A stretch of DNA of 64,000 bases from Enterococcus sp. BWR-S5 (GCF_016745255.1 NZ_JADOEQ010000018.1:33705-97704), one strand, 5' to 3'; counted from the stretch's first letter, positions 50,698 through 62,419 are shown. The notes: generated by a model not told the origin, from the sequence alone. Numbers and translations: made by a program.

Positions 50698-51436
50698 ACA
50701 TACGACTGACTCGTGGGAATACGATGGTAGCTTCTATGGCTTTCTGACCATTGTTTATCAGGCTTTCAAAAATCAGGTATTTCCTGAAGTTATCTTGACA
50801 CCTGAAACCTCTGTTGAAAGCCTCTTTTTGAGCGAATGGATTGAGAAGGATGATGAGAAAGCACATAAAATATATCAACGGTTGCAGCAGCGTCTTCACA
50901 CAGAGAATTTTCAGTTTATTGTTGATGGCTTTTATGCCACTATTGAAAATAAGGAGATTCATCTACTTGAAACAATCTTAATTGCTTTGAATACGAAGGA
51001 TTCACTAGTTAACTTCATTGGTCATCCTTCTGTCTTGGCCATTCAAAAAGGAATTAAAACCTTATTGGGCGAGGCGCATCTCTACACAGGCTTCGTTCGT
51101 TTTGAATATGTCGGCAAGATTTTGTTCAGTAAAATCAGTCCAAAATATTTTTCTTTACCATATATCTGTCCGCATTTTGCTGAACGTTATCCTTTGGAAT
51201 CAATGATGATTTATGACGAAACCCATCGATTGTTAGCTTTGATTAAACAAGGACAGATTTCATTTGTGGAAGATACAGATTGCCCGGAATTTGAAGAACA
51301 ACAGCTTGAAGAAGATATCCAACAGCAATGGAAGACATTCCTTCAGGCAGTTACAATCAAGGAACGAATCAATAAAAAGGCTCAGTTAGGGCATATGCCG
51401 CTGCGTTTCCAAAAACATATGCCGGAATGGCAATAG
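50687..51436 (+). CDS. DUF4130 protein, partner of the radical SAM protein
   Basis: A 249-residue protein from ATG 50687 (AAGGAG 7 bases upstream, inside the previous gene). The start WEYDGSFYGFLTIVYQAF and the later YLKGKYRF-like VRFEYVGKILFSKISPKYFSLPYICPHFAERYP are typical of the 'probable DNA metabolism protein' family (TIGR03915, DUF4130) that accompanies the radical SAM gene. In other bacteria this protein can be fused to a uracil-DNA-glycosylase domain; here that domain is absent. The 11-bp overlap implies a joint function. Confidence 0.88.
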   Translation: MLIEHTTDSWEYDGSFYGFLTIVYQAFKNQVFPEVILTPETSVESLFLSEWIEKDDEKAHKIYQRLQQRLHTENFQFIVDGFYATIENKEIHLLETILIALNTKDSLVNFIGHPSVLAIQKGIKTLLGEAHLYTGFVRFEYVGKILFSKISPKYFSLPYICPHFAERYPLESMMIYDETHRLLALIKQGQISFVEDTDCPEFEEQQLEEDIQQQWKTFLQAVTIKERINKKAQLGHMPLRFQKHMPEWQ

Positions 51437-51549
51437 TCTAATTTTGATTCCAACCCAATATTGGATGTCTAACCACGATAAACATCTAATGTGAAAGACA
51501 AAGAGCTGTCATCTACGAATCTTGCAGTTCAACGATAAGAATACTAAAG

Positions 51550-51590
51550 GTCTGAGAATTGATTTATGTTCTCAGACTCTCTATTTCCAG
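51550..51590 (+). terminator. Terminator of the radical-SAM operon
   Basis: Stem GTCTGAGAA / TTCTCAGAC with a 10-nt loop and a moderate T-rich tail. The rest of 51437-51774 holds only the promoter of the next gene. Confidence 0.7.
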
Positions 51591-51692
51591 AGTATTCCCT
51601 CCGTCCTCTCTTAGCTTCCCTCGAAAATAAATACTCATATAGTAATATTATTCTTTTTAAAAACATATTACAAAATGCCTATAGAACTATAT

Positions 51693-51721
51693 TGTTAAAC
51701 ATCGCAGGAAGTGATACTATC
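51693..51721 (+). promoter_or_regulatory. Candidate promoter of the SdrD-B-domain gene
   Basis: TTGTTA (51693-51698), a 17-nt spacer, TACTAT (51716-51721), 53 bases before the start. Confidence 0.55.
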
Positions 51722-51774
51722 AATTAGACAGGCATCTCTTTGCATGCTTATTTTTATACAAGGAGGAATAGAAA

Positions 51775-53250
51775 TTGAAAAAGTTTTTTAAGTATTTTTT
51801 ATTGGTACTGTTAGGTGTTCAAGCTGCATTACTGGCTTTACCTGAACATGTAGAAGCGGCATGGGACCCGGCTATCTACACAATTAGCGGCACGGAGTTT
51901 ATTGATACACAAAAGAACGGAGTATACAACCCTTTCCAGTTGGATACACCTGTTAAAAATCACACGGTCAAATTATATGACAGCCTTGCTGCTGCTCAAG
52001 CCGAAGAAGCACCGATTAAGCAGACAACTACTAATGCTTTGGGCGCTTACAGTTTTACTAAGCTGACAAAGGGAACCTATTATCTTCGTTATGGTAATGC
52101 AGAAGGTTTTAGCCCGGTTAAGCAACCCCAAACACCGCTAAACACAGACGGAACAGCTGCTATGGGAATCGTTGAAGTTAAGGCTACAAGTCTAATTACA
52201 ACGGTAAATCTTGCAGTAACCAAGACTGCCACCTTGAATTTTCATGTTTTTGGTGATTCAAACGGCAATGGCTTGATGGACCCGGATGAAAAAATAGAAA
52301 ATTATAAAACAGTTGTCATTGTAAATTTACAGCAGGCAGCCGAACTTATCAAAAATGGCGGTCCTCAAGTGGATCAAAGTCAATTAATCAGCCAAGCAAT
52401 GAAAGGCTCAATTGACATTGGCGATGGTGCGATTACACTAAAAACAACCAGTTCAAATCAGCCCATTCAAATTCCGGATGCAGATAGCGGCCTTTATGTC
52501 GCTTTCCGTTCGCCTTTTAATTTAAGGTTAAGTGAAATGATCGTAGAGATGCCGAAGATTAACGCTATTTTAGATATCATTTTCAGTACACAAGATATCG
52601 GGCAATTTGTTGATAATCCAGATTTACTTTCTACAGGCGATATTACTACTTCACCTGATTACGTCTATATTGAAGAATTGTCAAATTTCTTCTCCTTTGC
52701 CTTAAACCAAGTTGAAAGCTTGCAACTAGAACAATATCTGGGCGAAGATATCACACAGCTGATTTCTAAAGGGCAAAATATCGCAAAACTGGTTCGAAAC
52801 ATACCGAAAATGCGCTTTGGCGTGGTGAATGTCTGGGGTGATACGTATGACTTAACAAATCTGCAAATCAAAAAAACTGCTGATTTTTACTTTGGTATAC
52901 GCAAACATGTCAATATTAAGGGATATGTTTTTGATGATTTAAATCAAGATGGCATACGGAATGGTATTTCTGAGCCGCTCCGTTCCATTACAGTTACTGC
53001 ATATGACAAAAACGGTCGTGCTTTAGCAAGTGTTGTCTCACCACCTCGTTCCGGAACCTATCGCTTGAAGGAGCTGCCTTACGAAAAGAATATCTATTTA
53101 GTTGCAGAAACTGATTTTCCCGTCCAAGCTGTTGACCCAGAGAGTCTACCCGCTGCTCTGAAAGGAAAACAAGTGGTATCTGTCTATCATATGTCTTCAC
53201 TTGAACCTGAATGGGAAATTTCTAAAGATATTGCTTTGACAGTCAGCTAG
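51775..53250 (+). CDS. Secreted protein with SdrD-B-type domains
   Basis: A 491-residue protein from TTG 51775 (AAGGAGGAAT upstream). The signal peptide (KYFLLVLLGVQAALLALPEHVEAA) is cut near residue 29. An SdrD B-like domain at ~35-125 (ISGTEFIDTQKNGVYNPF … GAYSFTKLTKGTYYLRY) is followed by a second calcium-loop motif (FGDSNGNGLMDPDE, ~160), a ~170-residue middle of unknown fold, and a last B-like domain at ~380-465 (VFDDLNQDGIRNGISEPL … GTYRLKELP). No LPXTG sorting signal or other anchor is seen, so it is released or bound non-covalently. It may act in adhesion as a stalk protein (inference). Confidence 0.85.
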   Translation: MKKFFKYFLLVLLGVQAALLALPEHVEAAWDPAIYTISGTEFIDTQKNGVYNPFQLDTPVKNHTVKLYDSLAAAQAEEAPIKQTTTNALGAYSFTKLTKGTYYLRYGNAEGFSPVKQPQTPLNTDGTAAMGIVEVKATSLITTVNLAVTKTATLNFHVFGDSNGNGLMDPDEKIENYKTVVIVNLQQAAELIKNGGPQVDQSQLISQAMKGSIDIGDGAITLKTTSSNQPIQIPDADSGLYVAFRSPFNLRLSEMIVEMPKINAILDIIFSTQDIGQFVDNPDLLSTGDITTSPDYVYIEELSNFFSFALNQVESLQLEQYLGEDITQLISKGQNIAKLVRNIPKMRFGVVNVWGDTYDLTNLQIKKTADFYFGIRKHVNIKGYVFDDLNQDGIRNGISEPLRSITVTAYDKNGRALASVVSPPRSGTYRLKELPYEKNIYLVAETDFPVQAVDPESLPAALKGKQVVSVYHMSSLEPEWEISKDIALTVS

Positions 53251-53294
53251 GGAGGTACACCGCAAAGAGAATGACACCTGTATAAACAAAAAAT

Positions 53295-53345
53295 AAGAAG
53301 ACGATAGACTGACCAACTAAATCAATCTATCGTCTTCTTTTCTCT
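53295..53345. terminator. Shared terminator of the SdrD-B gene and the pur operon
   Basis: Stem AAGAAGACGATAGA / TCTATCGTCTTCTT, 14 bp perfect with a 17-nt loop; T-rich on plus, TTATTTTTTG on minus. Confidence 0.88.
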
Positions 53346-53381
53346 TCTTTTGCTTGTTCCGACAATATGGCTTTTTGTTTA

Positions 53382-54647
53382 CTATCTCATCGCCTTGCTG
53401 CCGATATCCGTTCGGTAGAAGGTCCCAGCAGTATCCTTTGAATCAAGCAACTCATAAACCCTCTGTTGGGCTTGCGCAAGACTTTCGCCCTCAGCCTCAA
53501 TCAGATAGATTCGTCCACCGTTGGAAACCAACTGCTCATTACTTTCTGCGACTCCGGCATAGTAAACACGTGCATCCTCAAGAGCCGTGAAATCAGGAAG
53601 AACGGCACCTTTATCATAATCATTCGGATAGCCATCTGCTGCGACAACAACACCCAGGCTAAAACCCTCTTGCTTCCAATCAATCGTTGGCTGCTTTCCT
53701 TCAAGCAAATCTGAAATGATTTCTGCCAAATCGCTCGTCAGGCGTTGCAAAACAACTTGTGTTTCAGGATCGCCAAAGCGTGCATTGAACTCAATGACCT
53801 TTGGACCTTGCGGTGTTGCTATCAAACCGGCATAGAGAATACCTGTGAATGGACAGCCATCCTTAACCATCCCTTCAGCAGCCGGTAGTAGAACAGTCGC
53901 AATTGCTTCATCGACCATTTCCTGAGAAATCTGCGGAACGGGACTATAGGCCCCCATGCCGCCTGTATTCGGTCCCTTGTCATTGTCAAAAGCACGTTTA
54001 TGATCCTGTGCAATGGTCATAGGATAAACTTCTGTTCCACGAACAAAGGCCAAAAGAGAAAACTCTTCTCCTGACAGAAAATCTTCAACAACAACTTTTG
54101 CGCCACTGGCACCAAAACGATTTCCCTCAAGCATATCTTCAAGTGCGTCAACCGCCTGCTCCACTGTTTCGGCTACAACGACACCTTTTCCAGCTGCCAA
54201 GCCATCAGCCTTGATAACAATCGGCGCTCCTTTTCGTTCAACGTATTCCTTCGCCTGCTTGAAATCAAAAAATGTTTGGTGAGCTGCTGTTGGAATCGCA
54301 TACTTATTCATTAGATTTTTTGCAAAATCCTTTGACCCTTCAATCATTGCTGCCGCTTTTTTAGGTCCAAATATTTTCAGTCCTGCTGCTTCAAAATCGT
54401 CAACAATTCCGTTCAGTAATGGTACTTCCGGACCAACAAATGTCCAATCAATCTGAGACTCTTCAGCAAAACGAATGAGCGCTTCATGCGCATCCTCTTC
54501 GATATCAACAAGACGAATGCCGTCCTGCTTCATCCCCGGATTTCCTTTCGCACAATACACCGCTTCAACTAACGGACTTTGTATCAGCTTTTGCGCAATC
54601 ACATGCTCTCTGCCTCCGCTGCCGATTACTAAAACTTTCAATCCCAT
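53382..54647 (-). CDS. purD: Phosphoribosylamine--glycine ligase
   Basis: A 421-residue ATP-grasp enzyme from ATG 54647 (GAGGAGG just upstream). VLVIGSGGREHVIAQKL, VKADGLAAGKGVVVA, PNTGGMGAYSP and EFNARFGDPETQVVL are hallmark segments. It makes glycinamide ribonucleotide in purine synthesis. Last gene of the pur operon, 15 bp after purH. Confidence 0.97.
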   Translation of the reverse strand: MGLKVLVIGSGGREHVIAQKLIQSPLVEAVYCAKGNPGMKQDGIRLVDIEEDAHEALIRFAEESQIDWTFVGPEVPLLNGIVDDFEAAGLKIFGPKKAAAMIEGSKDFAKNLMNKYAIPTAAHQTFFDFKQAKEYVERKGAPIVIKADGLAAGKGVVVAETVEQAVDALEDMLEGNRFGASGAKVVVEDFLSGEEFSLLAFVRGTEVYPMTIAQDHKRAFDNDKGPNTGGMGAYSPVPQISQEMVDEAIATVLLPAAEGMVKDGCPFTGILYAGLIATPQGPKVIEFNARFGDPETQVVLQRLTSDLAEIISDLLEGKQPTIDWKQEGFSLGVVVAADGYPNDYDKGAVLPDFTALEDARVYYAGVAESNEQLVSNGGRIYLIEAEGESLAQAQQRVYELLDSKDTAGTFYRTDIGSKAMR

Positions 54648-54661
54648 GTCGTCCTCCTCGA

Positions 54662-56203
54662 TCAATGTCTAAAGTGGCGAATATCCGTGAACACCATTGC
54701 AATACCGTATTTATCGGCCATATCAATTGATTCTTGATCCTTGATGCTGCCTCCTGGCTGAATAATCGCTTTAATTCCATGCTCTCCCGCATACTCTACA
54801 CTGTCACCCATTGGGAAGAAGGCATCACTTGCCAGCACGGCATCTGTAATTTTTTCTCCTGCCTGTGCAACAGCTATTTGAACAGAGCCTACTCGATTCA
54901 TCTGACCGGCACCAATTCCCAGCGTCTGATGCGCATCTGCAATAACGATAGCATTACTCTTCACGTGCTTCACAGCTTTCCAGGCAAAGGTAAGCGCTCC
55001 CCACTCTTCTTCTGTCGGCTGGCGTTTCGTTACAACCTTCCAATCCTCTCGCTCTTCTTTCACAACATCCTGATTTTGAACTAAAAGACCGCCTAAGACC
55101 GATACCTTCTCATCCGCCTGTGCTTCATCCTTGTGCGTAAAATCTAATGTCATCAAACGAAGATTTTTCTTCGCAGAAAGTATCTCAAAGGCTTTTTCTG
55201 AGAAGCTTGGTGCAATAATGATTTCCAAAAATAGCTGATGCATTTTTTCAGCTACAGCTTCATTAACTTCTCTGTTCAGTACAATGATTCCGCCAAAAAT
55301 TGACACTGGATCAGCTTCATAGGCTGCGTTATACGCGGAAAGGATATCTTCTCCGATACCAATACCACAGGGATTCATATGCTTCACTGCAACGACAGCA
55401 GGCTGATCGAATTCTCTCGCAATTCGAATCGCTGCATCGCCATCCTTGATATTATTGTACGACAATTCTTTTCCATGCAGCTGCTTCGCACTGGCAATCG
55501 AAAAGGGAACCGGCAGAGCATCCTGATAAAAGGCTGCCTGTTGATGACTGTTTTCCCCATAGCGCAGCGTTTGCTTGCGTTCATAAGTCAAGGTCAGAGA
55601 TTCCGGTTCTGCTTCACCTGTCAGCTCTGTTAAATAACCTGCAATCAACGCATCATAGGCAGCAGTATGTCGAAATACTTTTGCTGCTAGTTTTTGACGT
55701 GTCGCAAACGTTGTCTCCCCGTTCTGGTCAAGTTCTTCAAGAACAGCGGCATAATCACTTGGATCAACGACAACTGTTACAAATTGATGATTTTTCGCAG
55801 CACTTCTCAGCATACTTGGTCCACCAATATCAATATTTTCAATTGCTTCTTCCACTGTAGTATCAGGCTTTTGAATTGTTTCCTTGAATGGGTATAAGTT
55901 GACACAGACAATATCAATCGGCTGAATCGCATGCTCTTCCATTGCAGCCATATGTTCCGGAACGTCTCTTCGTCCCAGCAAGCCGCCATGTATTTTGGGA
56001 TGCAGCGTTTTTACTCTGCCGTCCATCATTTCCGGAAATGCAGTGACATCCTCGATTCCAATTGTCGCTATCCCAGCTTGCTCCAGCATTGTTTTTGTGC
56101 CACCGGTTGAGATAATTTCCACGCCAAGTTCGGTCAGTCGTTTAGCAAAGTCTGCTACCCCAGTTTTATCCGAAACACTGATTAAAGCCCGTTTTTTTGT
56201 CAT
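54662..56203 (-). CDS. purH: Bifunctional AICAR transformylase / IMP cyclohydrolase
   Basis: A 513-residue protein. The N-terminal MGS-like cyclohydrolase domain ([49 protein letters not shown]) precedes the transformylase ([54 protein letters not shown]). It performs the last two steps to IMP. It overlaps purN by 4 bp. Confidence 0.97.
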   Translation of the reverse strand: MTKKRALISVSDKTGVADFAKRLTELGVEIISTGGTKTMLEQAGIATIGIEDVTAFPEMMDGRVKTLHPKIHGGLLGRRDVPEHMAAMEEHAIQPIDIVCVNLYPFKETIQKPDTTVEEAIENIDIGGPSMLRSAAKNHQFVTVVVDPSDYAAVLEELDQNGETTFATRQKLAAKVFRHTAAYDALIAGYLTELTGEAEPESLTLTYERKQTLRYGENSHQQAAFYQDALPVPFSIASAKQLHGKELSYNNIKDGDAAIRIAREFDQPAVVAVKHMNPCGIGIGEDILSAYNAAYEADPVSIFGGIIVLNREVNEAVAEKMHQLFLEIIIAPSFSEKAFEILSAKKNLRLMTLDFTHKDEAQADEKVSVLGGLLVQNQDVVKEEREDWKVVTKRQPTEEEWGALTFAWKAVKHVKSNAIVIADAHQTLGIGAGQMNRVGSVQIAVAQAGEKITDAVLASDAFFPMGDSVEYAGEHGIKAIIQPGGSIKDQESIDMADKYGIAMVFTDIRHFRH

Positions 56204-56781
56204 TGTGTCCGTTGCCCCTTCTCTTTGATTATTCTTTTCAACACAGCTGGATATAACCTGTGTTCTACTTGATGAATCTTTTCTTCCAGAGATTCTAACG
56301 TATCTTCTGTCTCAATTGCTACCTTCTCCTGTGCAATGATAGGACCTGTGTCAATACCCTTATCTATATAATGAACGGTTACACCTGTTTCTGCAACCCC
56401 CGCTTCATACGCGTCCCTTATCCCATGTAAACCAGGAAATGAGGGAAGTAACGATGGATGGATATTGATGATTTTTTGGGGAAAGGCTTCAAGTAACGCC
56501 GGACCAATCAAACGCATATAGCCAGCCAGCACGATAAAATCTACGTCTTTTTCTTCTAAAAGATGAAGAATTTCGCCTTCATAAGTTCCTTTATCAGAAA
56601 ACTCCTTTGGAGAAAACGCATGGCTTGGAATACCGAGCACTTCTGCTCGAGACAGTACCTTTGCTTCACGATTATCACTGAAAAGTAAAACAATTTCGCC
56701 GTCAATTTCCTGATTCTTCACAACGTCGGCAATCACTTGAAAATTGCTGCCGTTACCGGAAGCGAAAACTGCCATTCTCAT
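56200..56781 (-). CDS. purN: Phosphoribosylglycinamide formyltransferase
   Basis: A 193-residue folate-dependent formyltransferase. [24 protein letters not shown], the catalytic Asn-His in [17 protein letters not shown], and [14 protein letters not shown] with the essential Asp are visible. It formylates GAR. It overlaps both neighbours by 4 bp (ATGA). Confidence 0.97.
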   Translation of the reverse strand: MRMAVFASGNGSNFQVIADVVKNQEIDGEIVLLFSDNREAKVLSRAEVLGIPSHAFSPKEFSDKGTYEGEILHLLEEKDVDFIVLAGYMRLIGPALLEAFPQKIINIHPSLLPSFPGLHGIRDAYEAGVAETGVTVHYIDKGIDTGPIIAQEKVAIETEDTLESLEEKIHQVEHRLYPAVLKRIIKEKGQRTQ

Positions 56782-57824
56782 TTTTCCACCTCGATAAATC
56801 GAATAGCTTCCTCTGCTCTTTTAGTCACTTGACCCAGCACATAGCTCTTTTCTCCCAGTGTTTCAAGAAGTTCCTGTACTTGAACAAGCCTTTCGGGAGA
56901 AACTGCCAGAACCATTCCAATCCCCATGTTAAAAATCTCATACATTTCCATTGACGGAATTTGACCGTACTTTTCCAAAGCTGAAAAAACTGGAAGTACC
57001 GGCCAGCTACCTAATCTAATCTCTGCTGCTAAACCTTCCGGCAACATGCGAGGAATATTTTCAACAAAGCCGCCGCCAGTCACATGAGCAATGCCATTGA
57101 CCCATTGACGATCAACTAATGGCAAAAGACTCTTTACATAGATTTTTGTTGGTTCAAGCAATGCATCCGTCAATGTCTTTCCTTCTAATTCCGGAAGCGT
57201 ATCAGTCAATTGATAGTCATTCATTTCAAAAAATACTTTACGAACCAGTGAATAGCCATTTGAATGAATGCCGCTGGAAGCTAAGCCCAGCAATACATCC
57301 CCTTCACTAACCTTCTCACCGGTAATCAGCTTACTTTTCTCCGCAACACCGACTGTGAAACCAGCTAAATCATAATCGTCCTCACTATACATACCGGGCA
57401 TTTCTGCTGTCTCTCCGCCGATTAGTGCGGCTCCGGCTTGGATACAGCCTTCCGCAACGCCGGCAACAACCTGTTCCAGCCGCTCCGGTATGTTTTTTCC
57501 TGTAGCTATATAGTCCAGAAAATAAAGTGGTTCTGCTCCTTGTGCAACAATATCATTTACGCACATCGCCACACAGTCTATCCCAATTGTATCATGCTTA
57601 TCGGCTTGAATGGCCAGCATTAATTTGGTTCCCACACCGTCTGTCCCTGAAATTAGTACCGGTTCCTTCACATCCACCTTGCTCAAATCGAAACAGCCGC
57701 CAAAGCCGCCAAGCGCGCCCATCACACCGGCCCGTTCCGTTCTTTTTACATGTTTTTTAATTCTTTCAACTACTTCATAACCGGCTTCTACATCAACGCC
57801 GGCCTTTGCATATGCATTCGCCAT
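56778..57824 (-). CDS. purM: Phosphoribosylformylglycinamidine cyclo-ligase
   Basis: A 348-residue AIR synthetase with [63 protein letters not shown] and [16 protein letters not shown]. It closes FGAM to AIR with ATP. Follows purF by 38 bp. Confidence 0.97.
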   Translation of the reverse strand: MANAYAKAGVDVEAGYEVVERIKKHVKRTERAGVMGALGGFGGCFDLSKVDVKEPVLISGTDGVGTKLMLAIQADKHDTIGIDCVAMCVNDIVAQGAEPLYFLDYIATGKNIPERLEQVVAGVAEGCIQAGAALIGGETAEMPGMYSEDDYDLAGFTVGVAEKSKLITGEKVSEGDVLLGLASSGIHSNGYSLVRKVFFEMNDYQLTDTLPELEGKTLTDALLEPTKIYVKSLLPLVDRQWVNGIAHVTGGGFVENIPRMLPEGLAAEIRLGSWPVLPVFSALEKYGQIPSMEMYEIFNMGIGMVLAVSPERLVQVQELLETLGEKSYVLGQVTKRAEEAIRFIEVEK

Positions 57825-57862
57825 GCTGATCCTCCTACTTTTTTTAGTTGGATTTCCTGTCT

Positions 57863-59281
57863 CTATAACGACGCTAGATATGTTGATTCGTAATCATATA
57901 ACGGCGTAGGGTAATCTCCATTGAAATAGGCCATACACAGCCCTGAATATGGAGCGTCATAGTTTAGACCAATTGCATCAATCAAGCCTTGTTCACTTAA
58001 AAAGCTCAACGAATCAGCTGTAATCAATTCACGAATTTCTTCAATTGAATGATTGGCAGCGACCAATTCTTTTCTTGTTTGAATATCAATACCATAGAAG
58101 CAAGGATATTTTAACGGTGGTGAAGCAATCCGGACATGGACTTCCTTCGCTCCCGCTTCCTTCAATAGCTGAACAATCCGTTTACTGGTCGTCCCCCGAA
58201 CGATGGAGTCATCTACCATAATCACACGTTTTCCCTCAACAACACCACGAACCGCTGAAAGCTTCATGCGCACGCCCTGCTCTCTCAATTCCTGCGTTGG
58301 CTGAATAAACGTTCGTGCGATATATTGATTCTTCACCAAGCCCATTTCATAAGGAATCCCACTCGCTTCTGCATACCCGCTGGCAGCAGATAGAGAGGAA
58401 TTAGGAACACCAACAACCATATCTGCTTCTATCGGTGATTCTTCCGCCAAAAGCTTGCCCATATTCTTACGGGCAGTGTGGACATTTACTCCTGCAATAT
58501 TTGAATCCGGACGAGCAAAATAAATGAATTCCATCGAACAAATTGCATGCTGTGTATCCTCTGTATATTTTTCAATACGGTAGCCATCATTATCAACAAT
58601 AATTACCTCACCCGGCTCTACATCTCGGATAAAGGTTGCTCCGCTGACCTCTAAGGCACAGGTCTCACTGGCAATAACATACGCGCCATTTTTCATCTGT
58701 CCCAATGCTAACGGACGAAACGCATTCGGGTCTAACGCCGCAATCATTGCATTCTCTGTCAATAGCAGATAGGCAAACCCGCCTTTTACTTGGCATAGGC
58801 TCTCCTTTAACTGCTCAATGAAGGTCGGCTGTTTGCTTCTTCTAATCAGATGCATCAAAATTTCAGTATCTGAATTTGAATGGAAGATTGCACCATCCTT
58901 TTCAAGTGAAAGCCGTAAGCTTTTTGCATTTGTTAAATTACCGTTATGCGCCAGACCAAAAGCACCATCATAAAATTTGAATAAAAACGGCTGAATGTTA
59001 TCAACACTGCCATTTCCGGCCGTAGCATAGCGAACATGGCCAATCGCAGCCTGTCCTTTCAACCCCTCTAGGAGCTTATCATCTTTGAATACCTCGGACA
59101 GCAAGCCTAAATCTCGATGACCATTCAGCTTTCCTCCGTCATTGGCAACAATCCCGGCACCTTCCTGTCCTCGATGCTGAAGACTGTGCAACCCGAAATA
59201 GGTAACCCGTGATGCATCCGGATGTCCCCAGACACCGAATACACCACACTCTTCGTTCAAACTTCTTACTTCATAAGACAT
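57863..59281 (-). CDS. purF: Amidophosphoribosyltransferase
   Basis: A 472-residue protein from ATG 59281 (GGGAGGAAG ~8 bases upstream). The N-terminal amidotransferase needs a free Cys after removal of a propeptide: here 11 residues ([11 protein letters not shown]) precede CGVFG, the same length as in Bacillus, which supports this start. The phosphoribosyl motif is [18 protein letters not shown]. First committed step of purine synthesis; feedback-inhibited in the family. It overlaps purL by 16 bp. Confidence 0.97.
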   Translation of the reverse strand: MSYEVRSLNEECGVFGVWGHPDASRVTYFGLHSLQHRGQEGAGIVANDGGKLNGHRDLGLLSEVFKDDKLLEGLKGQAAIGHVRYATAGNGSVDNIQPFLFKFYDGAFGLAHNGNLTNAKSLRLSLEKDGAIFHSNSDTEILMHLIRRSKQPTFIEQLKESLCQVKGGFAYLLLTENAMIAALDPNAFRPLALGQMKNGAYVIASETCALEVSGATFIRDVEPGEVIIVDNDGYRIEKYTEDTQHAICSMEFIYFARPDSNIAGVNVHTARKNMGKLLAEESPIEADMVVGVPNSSLSAASGYAEASGIPYEMGLVKNQYIARTFIQPTQELREQGVRMKLSAVRGVVEGKRVIMVDDSIVRGTTSKRIVQLLKEAGAKEVHVRIASPPLKYPCFYGIDIQTRKELVAANHSIEEIRELITADSLSFLSEQGLIDAIGLNYDAPYSGLCMAYFNGDYPTPLYDYESTYLASL

Positions 59282-61488
59282 GGAATGGCTTCCTCCCATA
59301 GTTCCTTTGCTTTACGAGTATCCACTTGCATTGTTCCATCCATATGTTCAACCTTAACTTCTGCTGTTTCAGTAACTGTTCCAATCAGCTCTGTGCGATC
59401 CCCCACTAAGGCTTCAAAAGCCGCTTGTTTTTCAGGAGCAACAGAGAGAACAAAACGAGACTGTGTTTCTGCAAACAGCCATGAAGCCGGTAAGTCAATT
59501 GCTGCATCTATTCCCAACTCATTCTTAAAGCAAGACTCTGCCAAAGCAACAGCCAGACCGCCTTCTGAACAATCATGCGCACTAGTGACAAGACCTTGCT
59601 GAATTGCCTGTAAGACTGCATCCTGATTTGCTTTTTCTTCTTCTAAATCAAAGGCCATCAAACGCCCTTCAATTCTTCCAAGCTGAAGTTTTTGAAGCTC
59701 GCTTCCATTGAAATCTGCTTGTGTTTTTCCAATAACATAAACCAAGTCACCAGCCTGTTTGAATTCCTGAGTTGTGACATGGGAAATATTTTCAATTAAC
59801 CCCACCATACCAATCATCGGTGTTGGATAAATTGCTTTTCCATTTGTTTCATTATATAAAGAAACATTCCCTGAAATAACCGGAGTATCTAAGGTTTCGC
59901 ATGCCCTGGCAATGCCATCAGCAGATGTCCACAGCTCCCAAAATCCTTCCGGCTTATCCGGTGATCCGTAGTTTAAACAATCTGTAATTGCCAGAGGCTT
60001 GCCTCCGGAGCAGACGATGTTTCGTGCCGCTTCCGCCACCGCAATCTGTCCGCCAACCTCAGGATTCAAATACAGGTATCGAGCATTACAGTCCGTCGTC
60101 ATCGCTAAAGCTTTTTCTGTTCCTCTGACCCGCAAGACTGCTGCATCACTTCCCGGCAGCACAACCGTATTGGTTCTTACCTGAGAATCATAGGTTTGAT
60201 AAATCATTTTCTTCGATGCGATTGTTGGCTGCTGCAATAATTGCTGCAAAGTTTCACTCGCATCTGTAATTGTCGGTTCAAAATCAGCCATTTCGCTGAA
60301 TTCTTTGATTCGAGCAGGCTCAGATTTTTCTTTTTGATAAACCGGCGCATCCTCCGCCAACGCATCTACGGGCAGATTGGCAACCTCGATCCCCTTGTGA
60401 TACAGACGATAGAGTCCATCATCAGTAACTTCACCAATCGTTACCGCATCTAAATCATATTTCTTAAAGAGAGCGACAACCTCGTCTTCATGCCCTTGCT
60501 CGACACAAATCAGCATGCGCTCCTGGGATTCAGAAAGCATCATTTCATACGGTGACATTCCTGTCTCGCGTTGAGGAACATCATCTAAATAGAGCTTCAA
60601 ACCGGAACCAGCCTTTGAAGCCATTTCCGAGCTTGAAGAAACCAGTCCTGCTGCGCCCATATCTTGAATACCGACTAAAATATCTGCATGCTCCAAAATC
60701 AGTTCAAGGCAAGCCTCCAGAAGAAGCTTCTCCATAAATGGATCGCCCACCTGAACCGCTGAACGCTGCTGCTCTTCACCCTCAACAAACTCTTCTGAAG
60801 CAAATGTTGCACCATGAATTCCATCACGTCCTGTTTTTGCTCCAACGTACATAATTGAATTGCCGACACCCTTTGCCTGCCCCTTTTGGATATCCTTATG
60901 ATCGATTAGGCCTACACACATCGCATTAACTAAGGGATTTCCTTCATAACATGGGTCAAAAGCCACTTCTCCGCCAACTGTTGGAATTCCGATACAGTTT
61001 CCATAGCCGCTGATTCCTGCAACTACTTCCTCTAACAAGTATTTTGTTCGCTGATTGTCCAGCTCTCCAAAACGTAAGGAATCTAAAATCGCAATCGGGC
61101 GAGCCCCCATACTGAAAATATCTCGAATAATTCCGCCGACACCCGTTGCTGCCCCTTCATAAGGCTCAACCGCAGATGGATGGTTATGACTTTCCGCCTT
61201 GAAAACAACCGCCTGACCATCCCCAATATCAACAATTCCTGCTCCCTCTCCCGGACCTTGCAATACTTGCGGGCCAGACGTTGGAAACTTTCTGAGAACC
61301 GGTTTTGAGTTTTTATAGGAGCAGTGCTCACTCCACATAACAGAGAACAGACCTGTTTCTGTATAGTTTGGCATTCTACCAAGAATATCCTCAGCAATCA
61401 TTCGATATTCTTCATCTGTCAGTCCCCATTCAGCATAAATCTTCTTCTCTTTTATTTCCTGAGCAGTTGGTTCATTTATTTTCATCAT
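59266..61488 (-). CDS. purL: Phosphoribosylformylglycinamidine synthase, large subunit
   Basis: A 740-residue 'small PurL' that needs PurS and PurQ, both encoded upstream. [19 protein letters not shown], the ATP-binding [39 protein letters not shown] block, [10 protein letters not shown] and [17 protein letters not shown] are typical. It turns FGAR into FGAM with ammonia from PurQ. Its start overlaps the purQ stop. Confidence 0.97.
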   Translation of the reverse strand: MMKINEPTAQEIKEKKIYAEWGLTDEEYRMIAEDILGRMPNYTETGLFSVMWSEHCSYKNSKPVLRKFPTSGPQVLQGPGEGAGIVDIGDGQAVVFKAESHNHPSAVEPYEGAATGVGGIIRDIFSMGARPIAILDSLRFGELDNQRTKYLLEEVVAGISGYGNCIGIPTVGGEVAFDPCYEGNPLVNAMCVGLIDHKDIQKGQAKGVGNSIMYVGAKTGRDGIHGATFASEEFVEGEEQQRSAVQVGDPFMEKLLLEACLELILEHADILVGIQDMGAAGLVSSSSEMASKAGSGLKLYLDDVPQRETGMSPYEMMLSESQERMLICVEQGHEDEVVALFKKYDLDAVTIGEVTDDGLYRLYHKGIEVANLPVDALAEDAPVYQKEKSEPARIKEFSEMADFEPTITDASETLQQLLQQPTIASKKMIYQTYDSQVRTNTVVLPGSDAAVLRVRGTEKALAMTTDCNARYLYLNPEVGGQIAVAEAARNIVCSGGKPLAITDCLNYGSPDKPEGFWELWTSADGIARACETLDTPVISGNVSLYNETNGKAIYPTPMIGMVGLIENISHVTTQEFKQAGDLVYVIGKTQADFNGSELQKLQLGRIEGRLMAFDLEEEKANQDAVLQAIQQGLVTSAHDCSEGGLAVALAESCFKNELGIDAAIDLPASWLFAETQSRFVLSVAPEKQAAFEALVGDRTELIGTVTETAEVKVEHMDGTMQVDTRKAKELWEEAIPCLMK

Positions 61489-62168
61489 GCTAGATTATTC
61501 ACCTTTCCAAAATTATTGACGATTGATTGAAAGAAACGCAAGCCATCTTCTGAGCCTAACAGACTTTCTACAGCTCTTTCGGGATGGGGCATCATGCCAA
61601 GTACATTTCCTTTTTCATTGATGATTCCTGCAATATCAGCGACACTCCCATTAGGGTTATCGTTCGCATAGGTAAAGACGATTTGATTATTATCTTTCAA
61701 TTTTTGCAGTGTTTCCTCATCGCAAAAGTAGTTTCCTTCGCCATGAGCAACTGGAATGTGAATAATCTCATCCTGCTCATAGGCCGATGTAAATCTTGTA
61801 TCAGCATTCACTACCTTTAGTTCTGCTGTTTTACAGACAAAGTGCAATGATTTGTTCCGAATCAGTGCCCCAGGCAACAGACCGGCTTCTGTCAAAATCT
61901 GAAATCCATTACATGTACCAAAAACTGGTTTGCCCTCATCAGCAAAACGGATTACTTCTTCAATAATTTTAGAAAAACGGGCGATTGCCCCGCAACGCAG
62001 GTAATCTCCATAAGAAAAACCACCAGGTAAGAGAACACCGTCAAAGCCTTCCAAGCTTTCAGCGTCGTGACGAACATATTCTGCTTCGGCTCCCAGAACA
62101 TCCTTTACCGCCCAAAGCATATCCATGTCACAGTTCGATCCCGGAAAAACAATCACTGCAAATTTCAT
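61485..62168 (-). CDS. purQ: Phosphoribosylformylglycinamidine synthase, glutaminase subunit
   Basis: A 227-residue class I glutamine amidotransferase. [32 protein letters not shown], nucleophile Cys in [12 protein letters not shown], and the His-Glu pair in [11 protein letters not shown]. It feeds ammonia to PurL. It lies 2 bp after purS. Confidence 0.97.
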   Translation of the reverse strand: MKFAVIVFPGSNCDMDMLWAVKDVLGAEAEYVRHDAESLEGFDGVLLPGGFSYGDYLRCGAIARFSKIIEEVIRFADEGKPVFGTCNGFQILTEAGLLPGALIRNKSLHFVCKTAELKVVNADTRFTSAYEQDEIIHIPVAHGEGNYFCDEETLQKLKDNNQIVFTYANDNPNGSVADIAGIINEKGNVLGMMPHPERAVESLLGSEDGLRFFQSIVNNFGKVNNLA

Positions 62169-62170
62169 AG

Positions 62171-62419
62171 CTACGCTTCCTCCGTGATTTCATAACGATA
62201 AGTTTCCATATTGACGTTTGCCAAAAGGCTGTCACAAATTTTTTCGATTGCTTCTTCAATCGGCTGATCCGTTTTCGCAACTTTGATTTCAAAATACTTT
62301 CCAATACGGACTTCCTCAATTGCTTCATAACCTAGACGATGGATTGCTCCTTTGACAGCTTCTCCCTGTGGGTCTAACACTGAATCCTTATACGTTACAT
62401 ACACCTTTACGAAATACAT
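62171..62419 (-). CDS. purS: Phosphoribosylformylglycinamidine synthase, PurS subunit
   Basis: An 82-residue protein of the PurS fold ([37 protein letters not shown]). It bridges PurQ and PurL in the FGAM synthase complex. Starts 22 bp after purC. Confidence 0.96.
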   Translation of the reverse strand: MYFVKVYVTYKDSVLDPQGEAVKGAIHRLGYEAIEEVRIGKYFEIKVAKTDQPIEEAIEKICDSLLANVNMETYRYEITEEA

